Position numbers and translations under genes: made by a program
The notes under the pieces: model-generated
Database searches by the model: none
What the model was told of the DNA's origin: nothing
What the model saw: the letters and a program-made list of their open reading frames with translations, nothing else
In this document: positions 1-7,736 of the stretch, in pieces
Layout of the letters: each line of letters opens with the position of its first letter
Numbering within the stretch: position 1 is the first letter of the stretch
DNA from: Streptomyces angustmyceticus
Lineage (GTDB): Bacteria > Actinomycetota > Actinomycetes > Streptomycetales > Streptomycetaceae
DNA: 64,000 nt
Direction of reading: 5' to 3'
NCBI RefSeq assembly: GCF_019933235.1
Contig: NZ_CP082945.1
Location: 5,431,501 to 5,495,500, forward strand

Positions 1-492
1 GAGTTCCGCGCCGACGGCACCGAGCACGTACCGCACTCCGGCCTCGCCCGGGAGCTGCGGACCTGGGCCGGCCGCTGGCCGACCGCCGAGGGGTTCGCCG
101 CGTACGTCGGCACGGTAGGGGACGCGGCACCGGTGGAACGCGCCGACGGCGTGGTCCCCGTGACGACCCGGTGGTGGGTGGCGGACGGCGTCTACCTGGG
201 GCGGGTCACGTTCCGCCACCGCCTCACCGACGAACTCCTCCACTACGGCGGCCACATCGGCTATGCCGTGCGCCCCGGCGCGCGCCGCCAGGGCCACGCC
301 ACCGCGATGCTGCGCGCCGCCCTCCCGGTCGCCCATCACGAACTGGGCATCGACCCGGTGCTGGTCACCTGCGACGACACCAACACCGGCTCGCGTAAGG
401 TCATCGAGTCCTGCGGCGGGATCTTCGAGGACCGGCGGGACGAGAAGCTGCGCTACTGGATCCACGCGCCCGCCACCGCCGCCGGGCGGTAG
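1..492 (+). CDS. GNAT family N-acetyltransferase, 3' part only
   Basis: The reading frame is open from the first base, so the start lies upstream of the window; 163 residues are visible. The core of a GNAT fold is recognisable: a beta strand with GHIGYAVRP, then the acetyl-CoA pyrophosphate-binding loop RRQGHATAML (the R/Q-x-x-G-x-A/G motif) near visible residue 95, then VTCDDTNTGSRKVIESCGG, typical of the strand and helix 4 where substituted acetyltransferases carry an N-x-x-S/A motif. It should transfer an acetyl group from acetyl-CoA to an amine, probably in the cytosol. The substrate cannot be told. It runs in the same direction as the next gene with about 100 bases between them. Confidence 0.85.
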   Translation, partial: EFRADGTEHVPHSGLARELRTWAGRWPTAEGFAAYVGTVGDAAPVERADGVVPVTTRWWVADGVYLGRVTFRHRLTDELLHYGGHIGYAVRPGARRQGHATAMLRAALPVAHHELGIDPVLVTCDDTNTGSRKVIESCGGIFEDRRDEKLRYWIHAPATAAGR

Positions 493-593
493 CGGAACCG
501 GCCCGCCCGGAGGGGGCGGGGAGCGCCGGCGCGCATCCGGGGCGGCGGTCCCGGGACGCGGCAGGACGAGGACGGACGTACGGGGGAACGGGA

Positions 594-1784
594 ATGGAGC
601 GGGAACACACGGGGACGGACCGGCAGGTGCCCGCCCGGTACGAGCCGGGCGAGGGCTGTGTGACCCAAGTGGTCCGGATTCCGGTGCGGATCGTGGTGCT
701 GGTACTCGTGGTGCCGGTGCGCCTGGTGTGGGACGCGCTGACCGCGGCCGGCCGGGCCGTCGACCGCAGCGTGCTGCGCCCCCTCGGACGCGGCCTCGCC
801 CGGCTGTGGCACACCCTCGTGGTCCGCCCCGTGGCCTGGGCCTGGCGCACCCTCGTGGTGGTGCCGGTCGCCTGGGCCTGGCGCACCCTCGTCGTGCTCC
901 CGCTCGGCTGGACCTGGCGCACGCTGGTGCTCGCCCCGCTGGGGTGGCTGTGGCGCGCCGTCCTCGCCCCGGCGGGCCGGGGAACCGGCAGGGCGGCGGC
1001 CTGGCTGGTGCGGTACCTGCTCGTGGTCCCCGTCCGGTGGTTGTACGCGCAGGTTTTCACGCCCCTGGGGCACGGCCTCTCCTGGCTGCTGCGCGGCCTG
1101 GGCGCGGCCCTGCTGTGGCTGGGCGGCGCGGTGTTCGTCCGGCCGTGGGTGGCCCTGTGGCGGTACGTCCTGGTGCCCGTCGGCCGGGCGGCCGGCGCGG
1201 CCCTGGTGTGGCTGGCCCGCCACCTCGTCGTGGTCCCCGCCCAGTGGCTGTACGCCCACGTGCTGGCGCCGTGCGGACGGGGCATCGCCTGGCTGGTGCG
1301 CGGCACCGGCACCGTGCTGGCCGCCCTCGTGCGATGGCTCGTGATCGTGCCGCTGGTCACCCTGTGGCGGTATGTGCTGGCGCCCGCAGGACGGCTGCTG
1401 GCCGCGGTGGTGACGGTGGTGGTGCGCGAGACCGGGGCGGCGCTCGGGCACTGCTGGCGCGCCGCCGGCATCGTCTCCCGTGCCGTCGGCCGGTTCCTCG
1501 CCGCGGTGCTGCGGTGGCTCGTCGTCGAACCGCTGCGCCGGACCTACCGCACCGTGCTCACCCCGCTCGGGCACGGCATACGCGACGGCGTCTGGCGACC
1601 GGTCCGGCAGGCGCTGCGCAGCGCCCGCGAGACCGTGCGGCAGACCCGCGGGGAGATCCGGCGGGCACTGTTCGGCGCCCCCGAGGAGCCGCGGCGGGTT
1701 CCGGCCGCCCGCCCCCGGCGGGAACCGCGGGCGCCCGGGACACGTACTCTAGGTAGCAGTACGACCGCACTCACGAAGGACTGA
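594..1784 (+). CDS. Trp/Arg-rich tandem-repeat hydrophobic protein, unknown function
   Basis: I do not recognise a characterised family. The 396-residue product is dominated from about residue 60 to 330 by degenerate repeats in which aliphatic stretches alternate with Trp, Arg and Pro. Four short units of about 12-14 residues follow each other near residues 75-125 (each like WRTLVVxPVAW), then longer units of the WRYVLxPxGR type recur. The C-terminal 60 residues are charged (Arg/Glu-rich) and probably cytoplasmic. The hydrophobic segments are short and interrupted by Arg, which suggests membrane-embedded hairpins or amphipathic helices lying on the membrane rather than classical long transmembrane helices. 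An in-frame GTG at 658 is an alternative start. The stop is followed almost at once by the next gene in the same frame. Confidence 0.7.
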   Translation: MEREHTGTDRQVPARYEPGEGCVTQVVRIPVRIVVLVLVVPVRLVWDALTAAGRAVDRSVLRPLGRGLARLWHTLVVRPVAWAWRTLVVVPVAWAWRTLVVLPLGWTWRTLVLAPLGWLWRAVLAPAGRGTGRAAAWLVRYLLVVPVRWLYAQVFTPLGHGLSWLLRGLGAALLWLGGAVFVRPWVALWRYVLVPVGRAAGAALVWLARHLVVVPAQWLYAHVLAPCGRGIAWLVRGTGTVLAALVRWLVIVPLVTLWRYVLAPAGRLLAAVVTVVVRETGAALGHCWRAAGIVSRAVGRFLAAVLRWLVVEPLRRTYRTVLTPLGHGIRDGVWRPVRQALRSARETVRQTRGEIRRALFGAPEEPRRVPAARPRREPRAPGTRTLGSSTTALTKD

Positions 1785-1790
1785 ACGACA

Positions 1791-2633
1791 CTGGGCAAGC
1801 GACAGCCCGAAGGCCCGCCGCCCGCACCGGCGGTGCAGCGCATCCGACTGCGCTACACCAAGCGCGGCCGCCTCCGGTTCACCAGCCACCGCGACTTCCA
1901 GCGCGCTTTCGAGCGGGCGCTGCGCCGCGCCGAGGTCCCCATGGCCTATTCCGCGGGCTTCACCCCGCACCCCAAGGTGTCGTACGCCAACGCCGCCCCG
2001 ACCGGTACGGGCAGCGAGGCCGAGTATCTGGAGATCCAGCTCGCCGAACGCCGCGACCCGGACGTCCTGCGCACCCTCCTCGACGAGTCGCTGCCCGACG
2101 GGCTCGATGTGACCGACGCGGTCGAGGCCCGCACCAGCGGCCTGGCCGACCGGCTGCAGGCCTCGGTGTGGGAGATCCGGCTCGACGGCGTCGAGGCCCC
2201 GGAGGCCGCGCGCGCCGTCGAGGCGTTCCTCGCCGCCGACGAGGTGCTGGTCGAGCGGCGGACGAAGAACGGCATCCGCACCTTCGACGCGCGCGCCGCC
2301 GTGGCGCGTCTGGAGGCCGCCGGCCGCGACAGCGATAGGCCCGACGGCAAAGCCTGTGCGATACTGCGGCTGGTTGTTCGGCATCTGACACCTGCCGTTC
2401 GACCCGACGACGTCCTGTCCGGCCTCCGAGCTACGGCCGACCTGGCGCCGCCGGTCCCCGCAGCGGTGACCAGGCTGGCGCAGGGGCTGCTCGATGAGGA
2501 GACCGGCGCGGTGACCGACCCGCTCGTGCCCGACCGCGACGCTGCCACGGCCGCCCCACCCACGGCCGCCGGGCTGAGTGCCGCGAAGGCGACGAGCGGG
2601 GCCTCCCCGGCAGCCGGGGACGGTACTGCGTAG
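1791..2633 (+). CDS. TIGR03936/DUF2344 family protein (radical SAM-associated)
   Basis: The sequence RLRYTKRGRLRFTSHRDFQ followed by FTPHPKVSYANAAPTGTGSE is the signature of DUF2344, a family usually encoded beside, or fused to, a radical SAM protein; its function is unproven, with RNA or tRNA modification often suggested. The family-like sequence already begins before the first GTG (1833): the codons from 1791 read LGKRQPEGPPP. The only candidate start between the preceding in-frame TGA (1782) and GTG 1833 is CTG at 1791, preceded by GAAGGA about ten bases upstream, whereas GTG 1833 has no ribosome-binding site. I therefore place the start at CTG 1791 (280 residues). The GTG start would give 266. 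The C-terminal 60 residues are Ala/Pro/Thr-rich and probably disordered. Confidence 0.85.
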   Translation: MGKRQPEGPPPAPAVQRIRLRYTKRGRLRFTSHRDFQRAFERALRRAEVPMAYSAGFTPHPKVSYANAAPTGTGSEAEYLEIQLAERRDPDVLRTLLDESLPDGLDVTDAVEARTSGLADRLQASVWEIRLDGVEAPEAARAVEAFLAADEVLVERRTKNGIRTFDARAAVARLEAAGRDSDRPDGKACAILRLVVRHLTPAVRPDDVLSGLRATADLAPPVPAAVTRLAQGLLDEETGAVTDPLVPDRDAATAAPPTAAGLSAAKATSGASPAAGDGTA

Positions 2634-2706
2634 GACCGCCGTCGTCGCGTCGCCGATCAGCCAGGGAGCCACCCCGGTCCGGCAGGCGCACTGACCAGGA
2701 GACTTT

Positions 2707-2735
2707 CGCCGGTCACCGCCCTACGGGGACCGGCG
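2707..2735 (+). other. Hairpin in the RNase E leader
   Basis: Eight-base perfect arms CGCCGGTC (2707-2714) and GACCGGCG (2728-2735) lie in the 221-base gap before the RNase E gene. It could be part of the 5' untranslated region or a weak terminator of the upstream gene. Autoregulation through the leader is known for E. coli rne, but the resemblance here is only positional. Confidence 0.4.
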
Positions 2736-2854
2736 AGCGAGACGACAGCTCCCGTGCGGCGCCCACGCCCCGGACAGCGGGACCGCGCTCATCACGCGGA
2801 CCGCGGGCCGGAACCAGGCGCGGCGCCCGGGAGCGTGACGGGAGAACCGCCCGC

Positions 2855-5800
2855 ATGCTCGAGCCCATTGAGCCCACCCGCTCCACGCCGTCCCAGGACC
2901 GTGGCGCCGACGACAACCACTCACCCAGCGACACCCTGCCGCCGCGCCGCCGGCGCCGTGCGGCCTCCCGGCCGGCCGGTCCTCCGGTGGCCGGCGGCGT
3001 CGCCGAAGAGGTGGTGAGCACCGAGACCGCGGCCGCGGCCGATCCGGCCCTCGACGAGGAGACCACCGCCTCCGCGGTCACCACCGGGGACGAGGCGAAG
3101 CCCGCCCGTACCCGCCGCCGCGCGACCCGTAAGGTCACCGCCCCGGCCGGCGCCCCGCAGCCCGCCGACGCCGAGCCGGCCGAGGCCCCCGCCGAACCCG
3201 CCGCCGAGGCCCCCGCGCCCGCCGCGGAGACGCCCGCCGAGGTGCCGCAGGCCGAGGACGCCGCGCCGCGCCGTACCCGCCGCCGCGCGACCCGCAAGGT
3301 CACCGCTCCGGCCGGTACCCCGCAGCCCGAGGCCGTCCAGGAGACCGCCGCCGAGGAGACCGCGCCCGCCGCGCAGCCCGCCCCGGAGGCCCCGGCCCCG
3401 GTGGAGGCCCCGGCCGCCGCCGAGACCGAGGACGCCGCACCGCGCCGTACCCGCCGCCGCGCGACCCGCAAGGTCACCGCTCCGGCCGGTGCCCCGCAGC
3501 CGGACGCCGCCGAGGAGGCCGCCGCCGAGACCACCGCGCCGGCCGCCGAGAGCGCCGCGCCCGCCGCCGCCGAGGAGGAGGCCCCGGCCCCCGCCGAGGA
3601 CGCCAAGCCGCCCCGGGCGCGTCGCCGTGCCACCCGTAAGGTCACCGCGCCCTCGGGCGCCCCGCAGGTGACCGCGGAAGCCGAGGAGGCCGAGGAGGCC
3701 GAGGCCGAGGCGCCGGTGGCCGAGCCGGCCCCCGCCGCCGAGGACGCGGCCGCCGAGGCCCCCCGCCGCCGGGCGCGCCGCCGTGGCGAGCGCCCCGCCG
3801 AGCAGCCCGCCGCCGAGGCGCCCCGCGCCGAGGAGGAGCCCGCCCAGGAGGCGCCGCAGCGCGGCCGCCGCCGGGCGCAGCGGCCGCCGACGGCCGTCTT
3901 CCAGGCTCCGGTCTTCACCGAGCCGATGTTCCAGACGCCGGAGACCGCGGCCGCGGCCGCTGCCGCGGCGCGCCAGGAGGAGACCGCCGCCGAGCCGGCC
4001 GTGGAGGAGCAGCCCGCCGCCGCGCGCCGCCGTCGCCGTCGTGGCGCCCCGGCCGAGCCGGAGCAGGTGACCGCCGCCCCCGTGGCGGAGCCGGTGGCCG
4101 AGGAAGCCGAAGCGGTGGCCGAGCCGGAGACCGCGCAGGCCGAGGGCGGCCAGGGCGAGGACGAGTCCGGCGACCGTCCCTCGCGCCGCCGCCGCCGTGG
4201 TGGCCGTCGCCGCCGTCGCGGTGAGGCCGCCGAGGGCGCCGACGAGCAGCCCGCCGAGGGCCGCGGTGCCGAGGAGCGGGAGAGCGCGCAGGCCGAGCCC
4301 GAGGAGGCCGACGAGCAGCCCGAGGCGGAGGACGAGGCCGACGAGCAGCCGGGCGGCGGCTCCAGCAGCAGCCGCCGTCGCCGTCGCCGCCGCCGTCGTA
4401 CCGGTGACGCGGGCGAGGAGGGCACCGGCGGCGCCGACGACCCGGAGCGCACGGTCGTCAAGGTCCGCGAGCCCCGCAAGAAGGACGAGAGCACCAGCGC
4501 CGACGAGGTGCAGTCGATCAAGGGGTCGACGCGCCTTGAGGCCAAGAAGCAGCGCCGCCGGGAGGGCCGCGAGCAGGGCCGCCGCCGGGTGCCGATCATC
4601 ACCGAGGCGGAGTTCCTCGCGCGCCGCGAGGCCGTCGAGCGGGTGATGGTCGTCCGCCAGAGCGGCGAGCGCACGCAGATCGGCGTCCTCGAGGACAACG
4701 TGCTCGTCGAGCACTTCGTCAACAAGGAGCAGGCGACCTCGTACGTCGGCAATGTCTACCTCGGCAAGGTGCAGAACGTCCTGCCGTCGATGGAGGCCGC
4801 CTTCGTCGACATCGGCAAGGGCCGCAACGCCGTGCTGTACGCCGGTGAGGTCAACTTCGAGGCGCTCGGCATGGCCAACGGCCCGCGCCGCATCGAGACC
4901 GCGCTGAAGTCCGGCCAGTCCGTGCTGGTGCAGGTCACCAAGGACCCGATCGGCCACAAGGGCGCCCGGCTCACCAGCCAGGTCTCGCTCCCCGGCCGCT
5001 ACCTGGTGTACGTGCCCGAGGGCTCGATGACCGGCATCAGCCGCAAGCTGCCCGACACCGAGCGGGCGCGGCTCAAGCAGATCCTCAAGAAGATCGTCCC
5101 CGAGGACGCGGGCGTCATCGTGCGCACCGCCGCCGAGGGTGCGAGCGAGGACGAGCTGGCGCGCGACGTCCAGCGGCTGCAGGCGCAGTGGGAGGAGATC
5201 CAGAAGAAGGCGAAGGCCGCCTCCACCAGCTCCCCCTCGCTGCTCTACGGCGAGCCGGACATGACCGTCCGGGTCGTCCGCGACATCTTCAACGAAGACT
5301 TCTCCAAGGTCATCGTCAGCGGTGACGACGCCTGGAAGACCATCCACGGCTATGTCGCGCACGTCGCCCCGGACCTCACCGACCGGCTGCAGAAGTGGAC
5401 TTCGGACGTCGACGTCTTCGCGACGTACCGCATCGACGAGCAGCTGATGAAGGCGCTGGACCGCAAGGTCTGGCTGCCCAGCGGCGGTTCGCTGGTGATC
5501 GACAAGACCGAAGCGATGGTCGTGATCGACGTCAACACCGGGAAGTTCACCGGTCAGGGCGGCAATCTCGAGGAGACCGTCACCAGGAACAACCTGGAGG
5601 CGGCCGAGGAGATCGTGCGCCAGCTGCGGCTGCGCGACCTCGGCGGCATTGTCGTCATCGACTTCATCGACATGGTGCTGGAGTCCAACCGGGACCTGGT
5701 GCTGCGGCGGATGCTGGAGTGCCTGGGCCGGGACCGTACGAAGCACCAGGTCGCCGAGGTCACCTCGCTCGGCCTGGTCCAGATGACCCGCAAGCGGGTC

Positions 5801-6688
5801 GGCCAGGGTCTGCTGGAGTCCTTCTCCGAGTCGTGTGTGCACTGCAACGGCCGCGGCGTCATCGTCCACATGGACCAGCCGACGACGGCCGGCGGCGGTG
5901 GCAAGCGCAAGAAGAAGGGCAAGGGCACCCAGCCCGAGCCGCACGTCCACGAGGCCGAGGCCGCCGAGCCGACGCCGGACGGCGGTGCCCCCGAACTGGA
6001 GCCCGCCCCCGTGACGGAGGCCGAGCTGCAGCCCGCGGTGGACGGGACCGACGAGTGGTTCAGCAGCCCGGCCGAGGCCGAGGCGGCTGCCGGGCGCGGC
6101 CGGGGCCGCCGCCGGGCGAGCCGGAAGGTGTCCGCTCCGGCGGGCGCGCCCAAGGCCGCTGAGGAGGCCGCGGAGATCGTGGTGCCGGCCGAGTCGGCCC
6201 CGGTGGCCGAGCCGGTCGCCGAGCCGGAGCCGGCCGAGGCCCCGGAGCCGGTCGCCGAGGCGCCCGCCGCGGAGCCCGTACCGGCCCGTCCACGCCGCCG
6301 GGCGACCCGTAAGGCGACCGCTCCTGCGGGTGCCCCCAAGGCTGCCGGGGAGGCCGCGGAGATCGTGGTGCCGGCCGAGTCGGCCCCGGTGGCCGAGCCG
6401 GTCGCCGAGCCGGAGCCGGCCGAGGTCCCGGAGCCCGCCGAGGGCGCCGAGGCGGAGGCGGAGCCCGCGGCCAAGAAGACCGCGAAGAAGGCGACGGCCA
6501 AGAAGGCCACCGCCAAGAAGACCGCGGCGAAGAAGACCACGGCCAAGAAGACGGCTGCGAAGAAGACCACCACCGCCAAGAAGGCCACGGCGAAGAAGAC
6601 CGCCACCAAGAAGGCGACGACCAAGAAGGCGACGGCCAAGAAGACCGCTGCCGCCGAGGAGTCGTCGGTGGCCGAGGGCGCGGCGTAA
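2855..6688 (+). CDS. rne: Ribonuclease E/G (RNase ES type)
   Basis: This is an endoribonuclease that cleaves single-stranded A/U-rich RNA in mRNA decay and rRNA processing. The catalytic region sits in the middle of 1277 residues. The S1-like RNA-binding part begins near residue 605 (GVLEDNVLVEHFV, then FVDIGKGRNAVLYAGE near 649). The DNase I-like subdomain carries the metal-binding aspartates in VVIDVNTGKFTG (near 889) and GGIVVIDFIDM (near 930), and the zinc-link is CVHCNGRG (near 993). The first 500 residues are Ala/Glu/Pro-rich with four Arg-rich repeats (RRRATRKVTAPAGAP). Two further copies follow the catalytic core, and the end is a histone H1-like Lys/Ala tail. This arrangement matches the S. 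coelicolor enzyme, reported to bind PNPase on both sides of a central catalytic domain. GGGAG stands upstream of ATG 2855. Confidence 0.96.
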   Translation: MLEPIEPTRSTPSQDRGADDNHSPSDTLPPRRRRRAASRPAGPPVAGGVAEEVVSTETAAAADPALDEETTASAVTTGDEAKPARTRRRATRKVTAPAGAPQPADAEPAEAPAEPAAEAPAPAAETPAEVPQAEDAAPRRTRRRATRKVTAPAGTPQPEAVQETAAEETAPAAQPAPEAPAPVEAPAAAETEDAAPRRTRRRATRKVTAPAGAPQPDAAEEAAAETTAPAAESAAPAAAEEEAPAPAEDAKPPRARRRATRKVTAPSGAPQVTAEAEEAEEAEAEAPVAEPAPAAEDAAAEAPRRRARRRGERPAEQPAAEAPRAEEEPAQEAPQRGRRRAQRPPTAVFQAPVFTEPMFQTPETAAAAAAAARQEETAAEPAVEEQPAAARRRRRRGAPAEPEQVTAAPVAEPVAEEAEAVAEPETAQAEGGQGEDESGDRPSRRRRRGGRRRRRGEAAEGADEQPAEGRGAEERESAQAEPEEADEQPEAEDEADEQPGGGSSSSRRRRRRRRRTGDAGEEGTGGADDPERTVVKVREPRKKDESTSADEVQSIKGSTRLEAKKQRRREGREQGRRRVPIITEAEFLARREAVERVMVVRQSGERTQIGVLEDNVLVEHFVNKEQATSYVGNVYLGKVQNVLPSMEAAFVDIGKGRNAVLYAGEVNFEALGMANGPRRIETALKSGQSVLVQVTKDPIGHKGARLTSQVSLPGRYLVYVPEGSMTGISRKLPDTERARLKQILKKIVPEDAGVIVRTAAEGASEDELARDVQRLQAQWEEIQKKAKAASTSSPSLLYGEPDMTVRVVRDIFNEDFSKVIVSGDDAWKTIHGYVAHVAPDLTDRLQKWTSDVDVFATYRIDEQLMKALDRKVWLPSGGSLVIDKTEAMVVIDVNTGKFTGQGGNLEETVTRNNLEAAEEIVRQLRLRDLGGIVVIDFIDMVLESNRDLVLRRMLECLGRDRTKHQVAEVTSLGLVQMTRKRVGQGLLESFSESCVHCNGRGVIVHMDQPTTAGGGGKRKKKGKGTQPEPHVHEAEAAEPTPDGGAPELEPAPVTEAELQPAVDGTDEWFSSPAEAEAAAGRGRGRRRASRKVSAPAGAPKAAEEAAEIVVPAESAPVAEPVAEPEPAEAPEPVAEAPAAEPVPARPRRRATRKATAPAGAPKAAGEAAEIVVPAESAPVAEPVAEPEPAEVPEPAEGAEAEAEPAAKKTAKKATAKKATAKKTAAKKTTAKKTAAKKTTTAKKATAKKTATKKATTKKATAKKTAAAEESSVAEGAA
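6164..6425 (+). repeat. 76-base perfect direct repeat inside rne
   Basis: Bases 6164-6239 and 6350-6425 are identical. They encode EAAEIVVPAESAPVAEPV and the following Glu/Pro residues, each just after a copy of the basic motif (RRASRKVSAPAGAPK and RRRATRKATAPAGAPK). The offset of 186 bases is a whole number of codons, so the duplication keeps the frame. It looks like a recent in-frame duplication of a basic-plus-acidic module in the disordered C-terminal arm. Confidence 0.9.
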
Positions 6689-6693
6689 GCCGC

Positions 6694-6734
6694 TCCGGCG
6701 GTGCCCCGGGTGTCGCACCCGGGGCACCGCCGGA
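6694..6734 (+). terminator. Terminator-like hairpin after rne
   Basis: A perfect 19-base-pair stem (6694-6712 with 6716-6734) closes on a three-base loop, six bases after the rne stop codon. There is no T-run, which is usual for Streptomyces terminators. Confidence 0.85.
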
Positions 6735-6786
6735 GGCCCGGACAGCAGGGCCGGGTCCCGGACCGTCGCGGCGGTCCGGGGCCGGT

Positions 6787-6815
6787 TTGACCCCCTGGTC
6801 AAGGCCCCGTAACCT
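6787..6815 (+). promoter_or_regulatory. Strong promoter of rplU-rpmA
   Basis: TTGACC at 6787-6792 and TAACCT at 6810-6815 are separated by 17 bases, close to the housekeeping consensus. Transcription would start near 6822 and leave a leader of about 147 bases before rplU. That leader contains small hairpins, for example CACGGGC (6897-6903) with GCCCGTG (6914-6920), which could serve in ribosomal-protein autoregulation; this is inference. Confidence 0.75.
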
Positions 6816-6968
6816 TGACCGTCGGTGTCTGTGACACCAAACCCCTGAGCACACACCTCTCGGTCCGCCGAGGGAGGCCGCTCGTCCTTCGGATTCCACG
6901 GGCCCTATCCCGAGCCCGTGTGAGCGGCTGGCATCAGAGGATCCGTTTCTAGCGAAAGAGAGTTCCGC

Positions 6969-7289
6969 GTGTACGCGATCGTGCGCACCGGCGGACGCCA
7001 GCAGAAGGTTGCTGTTGGCGACGTCATCGAGGTTGACCGTATTTCCACCAGCAAGGTCGGCGACACCGTCGAGCTCTCGACGCTGCTGGTCGTCGACGGC
7101 GACTCGGTCACCAGCGACCCGTGGGTCCTGGCGGGCGTGAAGGTCCAGGGCGAGGTCGTCGACCACCACAAGGGCGACAAGATCCGGATCCAGAAGTACA
7201 AGAACAAGACCGGTTACAAGAAGCGGATCGGCCACCGCCAGCTCCACACGGCGCTGAAGATCACCGGCATCGACGCTCCGGCGAAGTAA
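6969..7289 (+). CDS. rplU: 50S ribosomal protein L21
   Basis: The 106-residue product starts MYAIVRTGGRQQKVAVGD and ends with the 23S rRNA-binding region KNKTGYKKRIGHRQ, the L21 signature, at full family length. L21 binds 23S rRNA in the large subunit near L20. The GTG start at 6969 follows a purine-rich AAAGAGAG. It is the first gene of an operon with rpmA, 14 bases downstream. Confidence 0.97.
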   Translation: MYAIVRTGGRQQKVAVGDVIEVDRISTSKVGDTVELSTLLVVDGDSVTSDPWVLAGVKVQGEVVDHHKGDKIRIQKYKNKTGYKKRIGHRQLHTALKITGIDAPAK

Positions 7290-7303
7290 GGGACTGAGGA
7301 GAC

Positions 7304-7561
7304 ATGGCACACAAGAAGGGCGCATCGTCCACTCGGAACGGTCGCGATTCCAATGCTCAGCGGCTCGGCGTGAAGCGCTTCGGCGGTCAGGCCGTCCTCG
7401 CCGGTGAGATCCTGGTCCGCCAGCGTGGCACCCACTTCCACCCCGGCACGGGCGTCGGCCGCGGCGGCGACGACACCCTGTTCGCCCTCGCTGCCGGTGC
7501 GGTGCAGTTCGGCACCCACCGTGGCCGCAAGGTCGTGAACATCGTTCCGGTCGCCGAGTAA
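7304..7561 (+). CDS. rpmA: 50S ribosomal protein L27
   Basis: The 85-residue product begins MAHKKGASSTRNGRDSNAQ, the classical L27 N-terminus that reaches towards the peptidyl-transferase centre. There is no N-terminal extension of the Firmicutes type that needs cleavage. A GAGGAGA ribosome-binding site stands just upstream. It is co-transcribed with rplU and followed by a hairpin. Confidence 0.97.
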   Translation: MAHKKGASSTRNGRDSNAQRLGVKRFGGQAVLAGEILVRQRGTHFHPGTGVGRGGDDTLFALAAGAVQFGTHRGRKVVNIVPVAE

Positions 7562-7603
7562 TTCCGGCCTGACCGAGCGATAGCTCAGCATCAGCAGCAC
7601 TCA

Positions 7604-7650
7604 GGGGCGGACCGCCTTCTCCCGCGCGAGCGGGAAGGCCGGTCCGCCCT
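7604..7650 (+). terminator. Hairpin between rpmA and obg
   Basis: A stem of about 20 pairs with two small bulges pairs GGGGCGGACC near 7604 with GGTCCGCCCT ending at 7650, closing on GCGA. It should end rplU-rpmA transcripts at least in part, so that obg is transcribed from its own start or by read-through. Confidence 0.8.
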
Positions 7651-7736
7651 TGCGTGTTAGTACAGACAGTGCGCGCTGCCCCAGACATGCGCGCAGCACA
7701 GCGACACACCCGTAGTTACCTGGAGGCACCCCCACC

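Noticed and set aside
2921..6856. 1311-codon open frame antisense to rne
   Set aside because: It mirrors the strong GC bias and repeats of rne. Its product is Leu/Gly/Arg/His low complexity with no family resemblance.
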